A stretch of DNA of 64,000 bases from Allodiplogaster sudhausi (lineage: Eukaryota > Nematoda > Chromadorea > Rhabditida > Diplogasteridae): assembly GCA_945643635.1 (NCBI GenBank), contig CALZFC010000069.1, positions 29,670 through 93,669 on the forward strand. Direction: 5' to 3'. Positions 38,299 through 52,680 of this stretch are shown piece after piece. A program made the translations under genes and the position numbers. Within the stretch, counting starts at the first letter, position 1; every line of letters begins with the position of its first letter. Below the pieces are notes generated by a model. The model had not been told where the DNA came from and searched no databases. It saw nothing but the letters and a program-made list of their open reading frames with translations.

Positions 38299-41198
38299 CT
38301 ATGGACTGTCCATGCAAAATTTCACGTCGATTGAACAAAATTTTTGACGACCACGACTACGCAGCCGATGGTCATAAATTCCGAAGGCTATAAATCAGCA
38401 AAAAAATATTTTTATACTTGAGGACAATAACTTTATGTATTATAGGCTTGTTCTACGAAAAATTGTAGGTGTTTACGCCCATAAGACATGTCGATTGGAA
38501 ACTGTTTGCTTCGATTTTGACTACTCAGAAGATGAACACGAAATTCTGATTTAACCAGATTATTGGCCTGGTTTTTTCTTCATTCTTGTAGTAGGAAGCT
38601 GAAATTTTTCCAGGTGGTTTCTAGGCCCCTATGGACTGTCCATGCAAAATTTCACGTCGATTGAACAAAATTTTTGACGACCACGACTACGCAGCCGATG
38701 GTCATAAATTCCGAAGGCTATAAATCAGCAAAAAAATATTTTTATACTTGAGGACAATAACTTTATGTATTATAGGCTTGTTCTACGAAAAATTTGTAGG
38801 TGTTTACTTTGACTACTCAGAAGATGAACACGAAATTCTGATTTAACCAGATTATTGGCCTGGTTTTTTCTTCATTCTTGTAGTAGGAAGCTGAAATTTT
38901 TCCAGGTGGTTTCTAGGCCCCTATGGACTGTCCATGCAAAATTTCACGTCGATTGAACAAAATTTTTGACGACCACGACTACGCAGCCGATGGTCATAAA
39001 TTCCGAAGGCTATAAATCAGCAAAAAAATATTTTTATACTTGAGGACAATAACTTTATGTATTATAGGCTTGTTCTACGAAAAATTTGTAGGTGTTTACG
39101 CCCATAAGACATGTCGATTGGAAACTGTTTGCTTCGATTTTGACTACTCAGAAGATGAACACGAAATTCTGATTTAACCAGATTATTGGCCTGGTTTTTT
39201 CTTCATTCTTGTAGTAGGAAGCTGAAATTTTTCCAGGTGGTTTCTAGGCCCCTATGGACTGTCCATGCAAAATTTCACGTCGATTGAACAAAATTTTTGA
39301 CGACCACGACTACGCAGCCGATGGTCATAAATTCCGAAGGCTATAAATCAGCAAAAAAATATTTTTATACTTGAGGACAATAACTTTATGTATTATAGGC
39401 TTGTTCTACGAAAAATTTGTAGGTGTTTACGCCCATAAGACATGTCGATTGGAAACTGTTTGCTTCGATTTTGACTACTCAGAAGATGAACACGAAATTC
39501 TGATTTAACCAGATTATTGGCCTGGTTTTTTCTTCATTCTTGTAGTAGGAAGCTGAAATTTTTCCAGGTGGTTTCTAGGCCCCTATGGACTGTCCATGCA
39601 AAATTTCACGTCGATTGAACAAAATTTTTGACGACCACGACTACGCAGCCGATGGTCATAAATTCCGAAGGCTATAAATCAGCAAAAAAATATTTTTATA
39701 CTTGAGGACAATAACTTTATGTATTATAGGCTTGTTCTACGAAAAATTTGTAGGTGTTTACGCCCATAAGACATGTCGATTGGAAACTGTTTGCTTCGAT
39801 TTTGACTACTCAGAAGATGAACACGAAATTCTGATTTAACCAGATTATTGGCCTGGTTTTTTCTTCATTCTTGTAGTAGGAAGCTGAAATTTTTCCAGGT
39901 GGTTTCTAGGCCCCTATGGACTGTCCATGCAAAATTTCACGTCGATTGAACAAAATTTTTGACGACCACGACTACGCAGCCGATGGTCATAAATTCCGAA
40001 GGCTATAAATCAGCAAAAAAATATTTTTATACTTGAGGACAATAACTTTATGTATTATAGGCTTGTTCTACGAAAAATTTGTAGGTGTTTACTTTGACTA
40101 CTCAGAAGATGAACACGAAATTCTGATTTAACCAGATTATTGGCCTGGTTTTTTCTTCATTCTTGTAGTAGGAAGCTGAAATTTTTCCAGGTGGTTTCTA
40201 GGCCCCTATGGACTGTCCATGCAAAATTTCACGTCGATTGAACAAAATTTTTGACGACCACGACTACGCAGCCGATGGTCATAAATTCCGAAGGCTATAA
40301 ATCAGCAAAAAAATATTTTTATACTTGAGGACAATAACTTTATGTATTATAGGCTTGTTCTACGAAAAATTTGTAGGTGTTTACGCCCATAAGACATGTC
40401 GATTGGAAACTGTTTGCTTCGATTTTGACTACTCAGAAGATGAACACGAAATTCTGATTTAACCAGATTATTGGCCTGGTTTTTTCTTCATTCTTGTAGT
40501 AGGAAGCTGAAATTTTTCCAGGTGGTTTCTAGGCCCCTATGGACTGTCCATGCAAAATTTCACGTCGATTGAACAAAATTTTTGACGACCACGACTACGC
40601 AGCCGATGGTCATAAATTCCGAAGGCTATAAATCAGCAAAAAAATATTTTTATACTTGAGGACAATAACTTTATGTATTATAGGCTTGTTCTACGAAAAA
40701 TTTGTAGGTGTTTACGCCCATAAGACATGTCGATTGGAAACTGTTTGCTTCGATTTTGACTACTCAGAAGATGAACACGAAATTCTGATTTAACCAGATT
40801 ATTGGCCTGGTTTTTTCTTCATTCTTGTAGTAGGAAGCTGAAATTTTTCCAGGTGGTTTCTAGGCCCCTATGGACTGTCCATGCAAAATTTCACGTCGAT
40901 TGAACAAAATTTTTGACGACCACGACTACGCAGCCGATGGTCATAAATTCCGAAGGCTATAAATCAGCAAAAAAATATTTTTATACTTGAGGACAATAAC
41001 TTTATGTATTATAGGCTTGTTCTACGAAAAATTTGTAGGTGTTTACGCCCATAAGACATGTCGATTGGAAACTGTTTGCTTCGATTTTGACTACTCAGAA
41101 GATGAACACGAAATTCTGATTTAACCAGATTATTGGCCTGGTTTTTTCTTCATTCTTGTAGTAGGAAGCTGAAATTTTTCCAGGTGGTTTCTAGGCCC

Positions 41199-41499
41199 CT
41201 ATGGACTGTCCATGCAAAATTTCACGTCGATTGAACAAAATTTTTGACGACCACGACTACGCAGCCGATGGTCATAAATTCCGAAGGCTATAAATCAGCA
41301 AAAAAATATTTTTATACTTGAGGACAATAACTTTATGTATTATAGGCTTGTTCTACGAAAAATTTGTAGGTGTTTACTGTGTCGATTTTGACTACTCAGA
41401 AGATGAACACGAAATTCTGATTTAACCAGATTATTGGCCTGGTTTTTTCTTCATTCTTGTAGTAGGAAGCTGAAATTTTTCCAGGTGGTTTCTAGGCCC
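41199..41499 (+). repeat. Truncated monomer of 301 bp (unit 130)
   Basis: Reads 'gtgtttactgtgtcgatttt', a net loss of 30 bases after 'gtgtttac'. Again the left edge coincides with the Sh breakpoint. It follows three Lw and precedes two Lt. Confidence 0.82.
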
Positions 41500-42159
41500 C
41501 TATGGACTGTCCATGCAAAATTTCACGTCGATTGAACAAAATTTTTGACGACCACGACTACGCAGCCGATGGTCATAAATTCCGAAGGCTATAAATCAGC
41601 AAAAAAATATTTTTATACTTGAGGACAATAACTTTATGTATTATAGGCTTGTTCTACGAAAAATTGTAGGTGTTTACGCCCATAAGACATGTCGATTGGA
41701 AACTGTTTGCTTCGATTTTGACTACTCAGAAGATGAACACGAAATTCTGATTTAACCAGATTATTGGCCTGGTTTTTTCTTCATTCTTGTAGTAGGAAGC
41801 TGAAATTTTTCCAGGTGGTTTCTAGGCCCCTATGGACTGTCCATGCAAAATTTCACGTCGATTGAACAAAATTTTTGACGACCACGACTACGCAGCCGAT
41901 GGTCATAAATTCCGAAGGCTATAAATCAGCAAAAAAATATTTTTATACTTGAGGACAATAACTTTATGTATTATAGGCTTGTTCTACGAAAAATTGTAGG
42001 TGTTTACGCCCATAAGACATGTCGATTGGAAACTGTTTGCTTCGATTTTGACTACTCAGAAGATGAACACGAAATTCTGATTTAACCAGATTATTGGCCT
42101 GGTTTTTTCTTCATTCTTGTAGTAGGAAGCTGAAATTTTTCCAGGTGGTTTCTAGGCCC

Positions 42160-42450
42160 CTATGGACTGTCCATGCAAAATTTCACGTCGATTGAACAAA
42201 ATTTTTGACGACCACGACTACGCAGCCGATGGTCATAAATTCCGAAGGCTATAAATCAGCAAAAAAATATTTTTATACTTGAGGACAATAACTTTATGTA
42301 TTATAGGCTTGTTCTACGAAAAATTTGTAGGTGTTTACTTTGCTACTCAGAAGATGAACACGAAATTCTGATTTAACCAGATTATTGGCCTGGTTTTTTC
42401 TTCATTCTTGTAGTAGGAAGCTGAAATTTTTCCAGGTGGTTTCTAGGCCC
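42160..42450 (+). repeat. Near-Sh monomer of 291 bp (unit 133)
   Basis: Sh junction with one base fewer ('ttactttgctactcag'). It is the rightmost unit of the Sh class in the window; everything further right is full length or nearly so. Confidence 0.82.
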
Positions 42451-45400
42451 CTATGGACTGTCCATGCAAAATTTCACGTCGATTGAACAAAATTTTTGAC
42501 GACCACGACTACGCAGCCGATGGTCATAAATTCCGAAGGCTATAAATCAGCAAAAAAATATTTTTATACTTGAGGACAATAACTTTATGTATTATAGGCT
42601 TGTTCTACGAAAAATTGTAGGTGTTTACGCCCATAAGACATGTCGATTGGAAACTGTTTGCTTCGATTTTGACTACTCAGAAGATGAACACGAAATTCTG
42701 ATTTAACCAGATTATTGGCCTGGTTTTTTCTTCATTCTTGTAGTAGGAAGCTGAAATTTTTCCAGGTGGTTTCTAGGCCCCTATGGACTGTCCATGCAAA
42801 ATTTCACGTCGATTGAACAAAATTTTTGACGACCACGACTACGCAGCCGATGGTCATAAATTCCGAAGGCTATAAATCAGCAAAAAAATATTTTTATACT
42901 TGAGGACAATAACTTTATGTATTATAGGCTTGTTCTACGAAAAATTTGTAGGTGTTTACGCCCATAAGACATGTCGATTGGAAACTGTTTGCTTCGATTT
43001 TGACTACTCAGAAGATGAACACGAAATTCTGATTTAACCAGATTATTGGCCTGGTTTTTTCTTCATTCTTGTAGTAGGAAGCTGAAATTTTTCCAGGTGG
43101 TTTCTAGGCCCCTATGGACTGTCCATGCAAAATTTCACGTCGATTGAACAAAATTTTTGACGACCACGACTACGCAGCCGATGGTCATAAATTCCGAAGG
43201 CTATAAATCAGCAAAAAAATATTTTTATACTTGAGGACAATAACTTTATGTATTATAGGCTTGTTCTACGAAAAATTTGTAGGTGTTTACGCCCATAAGA
43301 CATGTCGATTGGAAACTGTTTGCTTCGATTTTGACTACTCAGAAGATGAACACGAAATTCTGATTTAACCAGATTATTGGCCTGGTTTTTTCTTCATTCT
43401 TGTAGTAGGAAGCTGAAATTTTTCCAGGTGGTTTCTAGGCCCCTATGGACTGTCCATGCAAAATTTCACGTCGATTGAACAAAATTTTTGACGACCACGA
43501 CTACGCAGCCGATGGTCATAAATTCCGAAGGCTATAAATCAGCAAAAAAATATTTTTATACTTGAGGACAATAACTTTATGTATTATAGGCTTGTTCTAC
43601 GAAAAATTGTAGGTGTTTACGCCCATAAGACATGTCGATTGGAAACTGTTTGCTTCGATTTTGACTACTCAGAAGATGAACACGAAATTCTGATTTAACC
43701 AGATTATTGGCCTGGTTTTTTCTTCATTCTTGTAGTAGGAAGCTGAAATTTTTCCAGGTGGTTTCTAGGCCCCTATGGACTGTCCATGCAAAATTTCACG
43801 TCGATTGAACAAAATTTTTGACGACCACGACTACGCAGCCGATGGTCATAAATTCCGAAGGCTATAAATCAGCAAAAAAATATTTTTATACTTGAGGACA
43901 ATAACTTTATGTATTATAGGCTTGTTCTACGAAAAATTTGTAGGTGTTTACGCCCATAAGACATGTCGATTGGAAACTGTTTGCTTCGATTTTGACTACT
44001 CAGAAGATGAACACGAAATTCTGATTTAACCAGATTATTGGCCTGGTTTTTTCTTCATTCTTGTAGTAGGAAGCTGAAATTTTTCCAGGTGGTTTCTAGG
44101 CCCCTATGGACTGTCCATGCAAAATTTCACGTCGATTGAACAAAATTTTTGACGACCACGACTACGCAGCCGATGGTCATAAATTCCGAAGGCTATAAAT
44201 CAGCAAAAAAATATTTTTATACTTGAGGACAATAACTTTATGTATTATAGGCTTGTTCTACGAAAAATTTGTAGGTGTTTACGCCCATAAGACATGTCGA
44301 TTGGAAACTGTTTGCTTCGATTTTGACTACTCAGAAGATGAACACGAAATTCTGATTTAACCAGATTATTGGCCTGGTTTTTTCTTCATTCTTGTAGTAG
44401 GAAGCTGAAATTTTTCCAGGTGGTTTCTAGGCCCCTATGGACTGTCCATGCAAAATTTCACGTCGATTGAACAAAATTTTTGACGACCACGACTACGCAG
44501 CCGATGGTCATAAATTCCGAAGGCTATAAATCAGCAAAAAAATATTTTTATACTTGAGGACAATAACTTTATGTATTATAGGCTTGTTCTACGAAAAATT
44601 TGTAGGTGTTTACGCCCATAAGACATGTCGATTGGAAACTGTTTGCTTCGATTTTGACTACTCAGAAGATGAACACGAAATTCTGATTTAACCAGATTAT
44701 TGGCCTGGTTTTTTCTTCATTCTTGTAGTAGGAAGCTGAAATTTTTCCAGGTGGTTTCTAGGCCCCTATGGACTGTCCATGCAAAATTTCACGTCGATTG
44801 AACAAAATTTTTGACGACCACGACTACGCAGCCGATGGTCATAAATTCCGAAGGCTATAAATCAGCAAAAAAATATTTTTATACTTGAGGACAATAACTT
44901 TATGTATTATAGGCTTGTTCTACGAAAAATTTGTAGGTGTTTACGCCCATAAGACATGTCGATTGGAAACTGTTTGCTTCGATTTTGACTACTCAGAAGA
45001 TGAACACGAAATTCTGATTTAACCAGATTATTGGCCTGGTTTTTTCTTCATTCTTGTAGTAGGAAGCTGAAATTTTTCCAGGTGGTTTCTAGGCCCCTAT
45101 GGACTGTCCATGCAAAATTTCACGTCGATTGAACAAAATTTTTGACGACCACGACTACGCAGCCGATGGTCATAAATTCCGAAGGCTATAAATCAGCAAA
45201 AAAATATTTTTATACTTGAGGACAATAACTTTATGTATTATAGGCTTGTTCTACGAAAAATTGTAGGTGTTTACGCCCATAAGACATGTCGATTGGAAAC
45301 TGTTTGCTTCGATTTTGACTACTCAGAAGATGAACACGAAATTCTGATTTAACCAGATTATTGGCCTGGTTTTTTCTTCATTCTTGTAGTAGGAAGCTGA

Positions 45401-48400
45401 AATTTTTCCAGGTGGTTTCTAGGCCCCTATGGACTGTCCATGCAAAATTTCACGTCGATTGAACAAAATTTTTGACGACCACGACTACGCAGCCGATGGT
45501 CATAAATTCCGAAGGCTATAAATCAGCAAAAAAATATTTTTATACTTGAGGACAATAACTTTATGTATTATAGGCTTGTTCTACGAAAAATTGTAGGTGT
45601 TTACGCCCATAAGACATGTCGATTGGAAACTGTTTGCTTCGATTTTGACTACTCAGAAGATGAACACGAAATTCTGATTTAACCAGATTATTGGCCTGGT
45701 TTTTTCTTCATTCTTGTAGTAGGAAGCTGAAATTTTTCCAGGTGGTTTCTAGGCCCCTATGGACTGTCCATGCAAAATTTCACGTCGATTGAACAAAATT
45801 TTTGACGACCACGACTACGCAGCCGATGGTCATAAATTCCGAAGGCTATAAATCAGCAAAAAAATATTTTTATACTTGAGGACAATAACTTTATGTATTA
45901 TAGGCTTGTTCTACGAAAAATTTGTAGGTGTTTACGCCCATAAGACATGTCGATTGGAAACTGTTTGCTTCGATTTTGACTACTCAGAAGATGAACACGA
46001 AATTCTGATTTAACCAGATTATTGGCCTGGTTTTTTCTTCATTCTTGTAGTAGGAAGCTGAAATTTTTCCAGGTGGTTTCTAGGCCCCTATGGACTGTCC
46101 ATGCAAAATTTCACGTCGATTGAACAAAATTTTTGACGACCACGACTACGCAGCCGATGGTCATAAATTCCGAAGGCTATAAATCAGCAAAAAAATATTT
46201 TTATACTTGAGGACAATAACTTTATGTATTATAGGCTTGTTCTACGAAAAATTTGTAGGTGTTTACGCCCATAAGACATGTCGATTGGAAACTGTTTGCT
46301 TCGATTTTGACTACTCAGAAGATGAACACGAAATTCTGATTTAACCAGATTATTGGCCTGGTTTTTTCTTCATTCTTGTAGTAGGAAGCTGAAATTTTTC
46401 CAGGTGGTTTCTAGGCCCCTATGGACTGTCCATGCAAAATTTCACGTCGATTGAACAAAATTTTTGACGACCACGACTACGCAGCCGATGGTCATAAATT
46501 CCGAAGGCTATAAATCAGCAAAAAAATATTTTTATACTTGAGGACAATAACTTTATGTATTATAGGCTTGTTCTACGAAAAATTTGTAGGTGTTTACGCC
46601 CATAAGACATGTCGATTGGAAACTGTTTGCTTCGATTTTGACTACTCAGAAGATGAACACGAAATTCTGATTTAACCAGATTATTGGCCTGGTTTTTTCT
46701 TCATTCTTGTAGTAGGAAGCTGAAATTTTTCCAGGTGGTTTCTAGGCCCCTATGGACTGTCCATGCAAAATTTCACGTCGATTGAACAAAATTTTTGACG
46801 ACCACGACTACGCAGCCGATGGTCATAAATTCCGAAGGCTATAAATCAGCAAAAAAATATTTTTATACTTGAGGACAATAACTTTATGTATTATAGGCTT
46901 GTTCTACGAAAAATTTGTAGGTGTTTACGCCCATAAGACATGTCGATTGGAAACTGTTTGCTTCGATTTTGACTACTCAGAAGATGAACACGAAATTCTG
47001 ATTTAACCAGATTATTGGCCTGGTTTTTTCTTCATTCTTGTAGTAGGAAGCTGAAATTTTTCCAGGTGGTTTCTAGGCCCCTATGGACTGTCCATGCAAA
47101 ATTTCACGTCGATTGAACAAAATTTTTGACGACCACGACTACGCAGCCGATGGTCATAAATTCCGAAGGCTATAAATCAGCAAAAAAATATTTTTATACT
47201 TGAGGACAATAACTTTATGTATTATAGGCTTGTTCTACGAAAAATTGTAGGTGTTTACGCCCATAAGACATGTCGATTGGAAACTGTTTGCTTCGATTTT
47301 GACTACTCAGAAGATGAACACGAAATTCTGATTTAACCAGATTATTGGCCTGGTTTTTTCTTCATTCTTGTAGTAGGAAGCTGAAATTTTTCCAGGTGGT
47401 TTCTAGGCCCCTATGGACTGTCCATGCAAAATTTCACGTCGATTGAACAAAATTTTTGACGACCACGACTACGCAGCCGATGGTCATAAATTCCGAAGGC
47501 TATAAATCAGCAAAAAAATATTTTTATACTTGAGGACAATAACTTTATGTATTATAGGCTTGTTCTACGAAAAATTTGTAGGTGTTTACGCCCATAAGAC
47601 ATGTCGATTGGAAACTGTTTGCTTCGATTTTGACTACTCAGAAGATGAACACGAAATTCTGATTTAACCAGATTATTGGCCTGGTTTTTTCTTCATTCTT
47701 GTAGTAGGAAGCTGAAATTTTTCCAGGTGGTTTCTAGGCCCCTATGGACTGTCCATGCAAAATTTCACGTCGATTGAACAAAATTTTTGACGACCACGAC
47801 TACGCAGCCGATGGTCATAAATTCCGAAGGCTATAAATCAGCAAAAAAATATTTTTATACTTGAGGACAATAACTTTATGTATTATAGGCTTGTTCTACG
47901 AAAAATTTGTAGGTGTTTACGCCCATAAGACATGTCGATTGGAAACTGTTTGCTTCGATTTTGACTACTCAGAAGATGAACACGAAATTCTGATTTAACC
48001 AGATTATTGGCCTGGTTTTTTCTTCATTCTTGTAGTAGGAAGCTGAAATTTTTCCAGGTGGTTTCTAGGCCCCTATGGACTGTCCATGCAAAATTTCACG
48101 TCGATTGAACAAAATTTTTGACGACCACGACTACGCAGCCGATGGTCATAAATTCCGAAGGCTATAAATCAGCAAAAAAATATTTTTATACTTGAGGACA
48201 ATAACTTTATGTATTATAGGCTTGTTCTACGAAAAATTTGTAGGTGTTTACGCCCATAAGACATGTCGATTGGAAACTGTTTGCTTCGATTTTGACTACT
48301 CAGAAGATGAACACGAAATTCTGATTTAACCAGATTATTGGCCTGGTTTTTTCTTCATTCTTGTAGTAGGAAGCTGAAATTTTTCCAGGTGGTTTCTAGG

Positions 48401-51373
48401 CCCCTATGGACTGTCCATGCAAAATTTCACGTCGATTGAACAAAATTTTTGACGACCACGACTACGCAGCCGATGGTCATAAATTCCGAAGGCTATAAAT
48501 CAGCAAAAAAATATTTTTATACTTGAGGACAATAACTTTATGTATTATAGGCTTGTTCTACGAAAAATTGTAGGTGTTTACGCCCATAAGACATGTCGAT
48601 TGGAAACTGTTTGCTTCGATTTTGACTACTCAGAAGATGAACACGAAATTCTGATTTAACCAGATTATTGGCCTGGTTTTTTCTTCATTCTTGTAGTAGG
48701 AAGCTGAAATTTTTCCAGGTGGTTTCTAGGCCCCTATGGACTGTCCATGCAAAATTTCACGTCGATTGAACAAAATTTTTGACGACCACGACTACGCAGC
48801 CGATGGTCATAAATTCCGAAGGCTATAAATCAGCAAAAAAATATTTTTATACTTGAGGACAATAACTTTATGTATTATAGGCTTGTTCTACGAAAAATTT
48901 GTAGGTGTTTACGCCCATAAGACATGTCGATTGGAAACTGTTTGCTTCGATTTTGACTACTCAGAAGATGAACACGAAATTCTGATTTAACCAGATTATT
49001 GGCCTGGTTTTTTCTTCATTCTTGTAGTAGGAAGCTGAAATTTTTCCAGGTGGTTTCTAGGCCCCTATGGACTGTCCATGCAAAATTTCACGTCGATTGA
49101 ACAAAATTTTTGACGACCACGACTACGCAGCCGATGGTCATAAATTCCGAAGGCTATAAATCAGCAAAAAAATATTTTTATACTTGAGGACAATAACTTT
49201 ATGTATTATAGGCTTGTTCTACGAAAATTTGTAGGTGTTTACGCCCATAAGACATGTCGATTGGAAACTGTTTGCTTCGATTTGACTACTCAGAAGATGA
49301 ACACGAAATTCTGATTTAACCAGATTATTGGCCTGGTTTTTTCTTCATTCTTGTAGTAGGAAGCTGAAATTTTTCCAGGTGGTTTCTAGGCCCCTATGGA
49401 CTGTCCATGCAAAATTTCACGTCGATTGAACAAAATTTTTGACGACCACGACTACGCAGCCGATGGTCATAAATTCCGAAGGCTATAAATCAGCAAAAAA
49501 ATATTTTTATACTTGAGGACAATAACTTTATGTATTATAGGCTTGTTCTACGAAAAATTGTAGGTGTTTACGCCCATAAGACATGTCGATTGGAAACTGT
49601 TTGCTTCGATTTTGACTACTCAGAAGATGAACACGAAATTCTGATTTAACCAGATTATTGGCCTGGTTTTTTCTTCATTCTTGTAGTAGGAAGCTGAAAT
49701 TTTTCCAGGTGGTTTCTAGGCCCCTATGGACTGTCCATGCAAAATTTCACGTCGATTGAACAAAATTTTTGACGACCACGACTACGCAGCCGATGGTCAT
49801 AAATTCCGAAGGCTATAAATCAGCAAAAAAATATTTTTATACTTGAGGACAATAACTTTATGTATTATAGGCTTGTTCTACGAAAAATTGTAGGTGTTTA
49901 CGCCCATAAGACATGTCGATTGGAAACTGTTTGCTTCGATTTTGACTACTCAGAAGATGAACACGAAATTCTGATTTAACCAGATTATTGGCCTGGTTTT
50001 TTCTTCATTCTTGTAGTAGGAAGCTGAAATTTTTCCAGGTGGTTTCTAGGCCCCTATGGACTGTCCATGCAAAATTTCACGTCGATTGAACAAAATTTTT
50101 GACGACCACGACTACGCAGCCGATGGTCATAAATTCCGAAGGCTATAAATCAGCAAAAAAATATTTTTATACTTGAGGACAATAACTTTATGTATTATAG
50201 GCTTGTTCTACGAAAAATTGTAGGTGTTTACGCCCATAAACATGTCGATTGGAAACTGTTTGCTTCGATTTTGACTACTCAGAAGATGAACACGAAATTC
50301 TGATTTAACCAGATTATTGGCCTGGTTTTTTCTTCATTCTTGTAGTAGGAAGCTGAAATTTTTCCAGGTGGTTTCTAGGCCCCTATGGACTGTCCATGCA
50401 AAATTTCACGTCGATTGAACAAAATTTTTGACGACCACGACTACGCAGCCGATGGTCATAAATTCCGAAGGCTATAAATCAGCAAAAAAATATTTTTATA
50501 CTTGAGGACAATAACTTTATGTATTATAGGCTTGTTCTACGAAAAATTTGTAGGTGTTTACGCCCATAAGACATGTCGATTGGAAACTGTTTGCTTCGAT
50601 TTTGACTACTCAGAAGATGAACACGAAATTCTGATTTAACCAGATTATTGGCCTGGTTTTTTCTTCATTCTTGTAGTAGGAAGCTGAAATTTTTCCAGGT
50701 GGTTTCTAGGCCCCTATGGACTGTCCATGCAAAATTTCACGTCGATTGAACAAAATTTTTGACGACCACGACTACGCAGCCGATGGTCATAAATTCCGAA
50801 GGCTATAAATCAGCAAAAAAATATTTTTATACTTGAGGACAATAACTTTATGTATTATAGGCTTGTTCTACGAAAAATTTGTAGGTGTTTACGCCCATAA
50901 GACATGTCGATTGAAACTGTTTGCTTCGATTTTGACTACTCAGAAGATGAACACGAAATTCTGATTTAACCAGATTATTGGCCTGGTTTTTTCTTCATTC
51001 TTGTAGTAGGAAGCTGAAATTTTTCCAGGTGGTTTCTAGGCCCCTATGGACTGTCCATGCAAAATTTCACGTCGATTGAACAAAATTTTTGACGACCACG
51101 ACTACGCAGCCGATGGTCATAAATTCCGAAGGCTATAAATCAGCAAAAAAATATTTTTATACTTGAGGACAATAACTTTATGTATTATAGGCTTGTTCTA
51201 CGAAAAATTGTAGGTGTTTACGCCCATAAGACATGTCGATTGGAAACTGTTTGCTTCGATTTTGACTACTCAGAAGATGAACACGAAATTCTGATTTAAC
51301 CAGATTATTGGCCTGGTTTTTTCTTCATTCTTGTAGTAGGAAGCTGAATTTTTTCCAGGTGGTTTCTAGGCCC
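42451..51373 (+). repeat. Zone D: only Lw and Lt, units 134-160
   Basis: Totals: 15 Lw, 9 Lt and three units that are one or two bases short; no Sh and no Lg. Lw occurs in runs of one to four separated by one to three Lt. Small lesions begin here: unit 154 (49,065-49,393) lacks an A near base 161 and a T near 218; unit 157 (50,054-50,382) is an Lt that also lacks the G of 'taagac'; unit 159 (50,714-51,043) lacks one G of 'ttgg'; unit 160 (51,044-51,373) has A to T near base 307. The last is the only change outside the variable window that I found before 51,374. Confidence 0.88.
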
Positions 51374-52680
51374 CTATGGACTGTCCATAGCAAAATTTCA
51401 CGTCGATTGAACAAAATTTTTGACGACCACGACTACGCAGCCGATGGTCATAAATTCCGAAGGCTATAAATCAGCAAAAAATATTTTTATACTTGAGGAC
51501 ATAACTTTATGTATTATAGGCTTGTTCTACCGAAAATTTGTAGGTGTTTACGCCCATAAGACATGTCGATTGGAACTGTTTGCTTCGATTTTGACTACTC
51601 AGAAGATGAACACGAAATTCTGATTTAACCAGATTATTGGCCTGGTTTTTTCTTCATTCTTGTAGTGGAGCTGAAATTTTTCCAGGTGGTTTCTAGCCCC
51701 TTATGGACTGTCCATGCAAAATTTCACGTCGATTGAACAAAATTTTTGACGACCACGACTACCAGCGATGGTCATAAATTCCGAAGGCTATAAATCAGCA
51801 AAAAATATTTTTATACTTGAGGACAATAACTTTATGTATTATAGCTTGTTTCTAACGAAAAATTGTAGGTGTTTTACGCCGCAAAGACATGTCGATTGGA
51901 AACTGTTTGCTTCGCTTTTGACTACTCAGAAGATGAACACGAAATTCTGATTTAATCCAGATTATTGGCCTGGTTTTTTCTTCATTCTTGTAGTAGGACT
52001 GAAATTTTTCCAGTGGTTCTAGGCCCCTATGGACTGTCCATGCAAAATTTCACGTCGATTGAACAAATTTTTGACGACCACGACTACGCAGCCGATGGTC
52101 ATAAATTCCGAAGGCTATAAATCAGCAAAAAAATATTTTTATACTTGAGGACATAACTTTATTTATTATAGGCTTGTTCTACGAAAAATTTGTAGGTTTT
52201 TTACGCCCATAAGACATGTCGATTGGAAACTGTTTGCTTCGATTTTGACTACTCAGAAGATGAACACGAAATTCTGATTAAACCAATTTTGGCCTGTTTT
52301 TTTCTTCATTCTTGTAGTAGGAAGCTGAAATTTTTCCAGGTGGTTTCTAGCCCCTATGGACTGTCCATGCAAAATTTCACGTCGATTGAACAAAATTTTT
52401 GACGACCACGACTACGCAGCCGATGGTCATAAATTCCGAGGGTATAAATCAGCAAAAAATATTTTTATACTTGAGACAATAACTTTATGTATTATAGGCT
52501 TGTTCTAACGAAAAATTTGTAGGTGTTTACGCCCATAAGACATGTCGATTGGAACTGTTTGCTTCGATTTTGACTACTCAGAAGATGAACACGAAATTCT
52601 GATTTAACCAGATTATTGGCCTGGTTTTTTCTTCATTCTTGTATTAGAGAAGCTGAAATTTTCCAGGTGTTTCTAGGCCC

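Larger units (their letters stand above)
26946..42450 (+). repeat. Zone C: Lw triplets and odd units, units 86-133
   Basis: Totals: 25 Lw, 9 Lt, 6 Sh, 2 Lg, 2 near-Sh and 4 other odd lengths. Lw occurs in runs of exactly three at 27,276, 28,561, 32,086, 36,982, 38,921 and 40,206, and in one run of seven at 34,009. The last Lg of the window is at 30,177-30,507 and the last exact Sh at 39,914-40,205. All six odd units are followed directly by Lt. A five-unit pattern, Lt-Lw-Lw-Lw then a shortened unit, occurs at 26,946, 31,756 and 36,652. Confidence 0.88.

Noticed and set aside
1..51373. Telomeric or simple-sequence repeats inside the array
   Set aside because: No (TTAGG)n, (TTAGGG)n or other short tandem runs were found; only homopolymer tracts up to seven or so bases.
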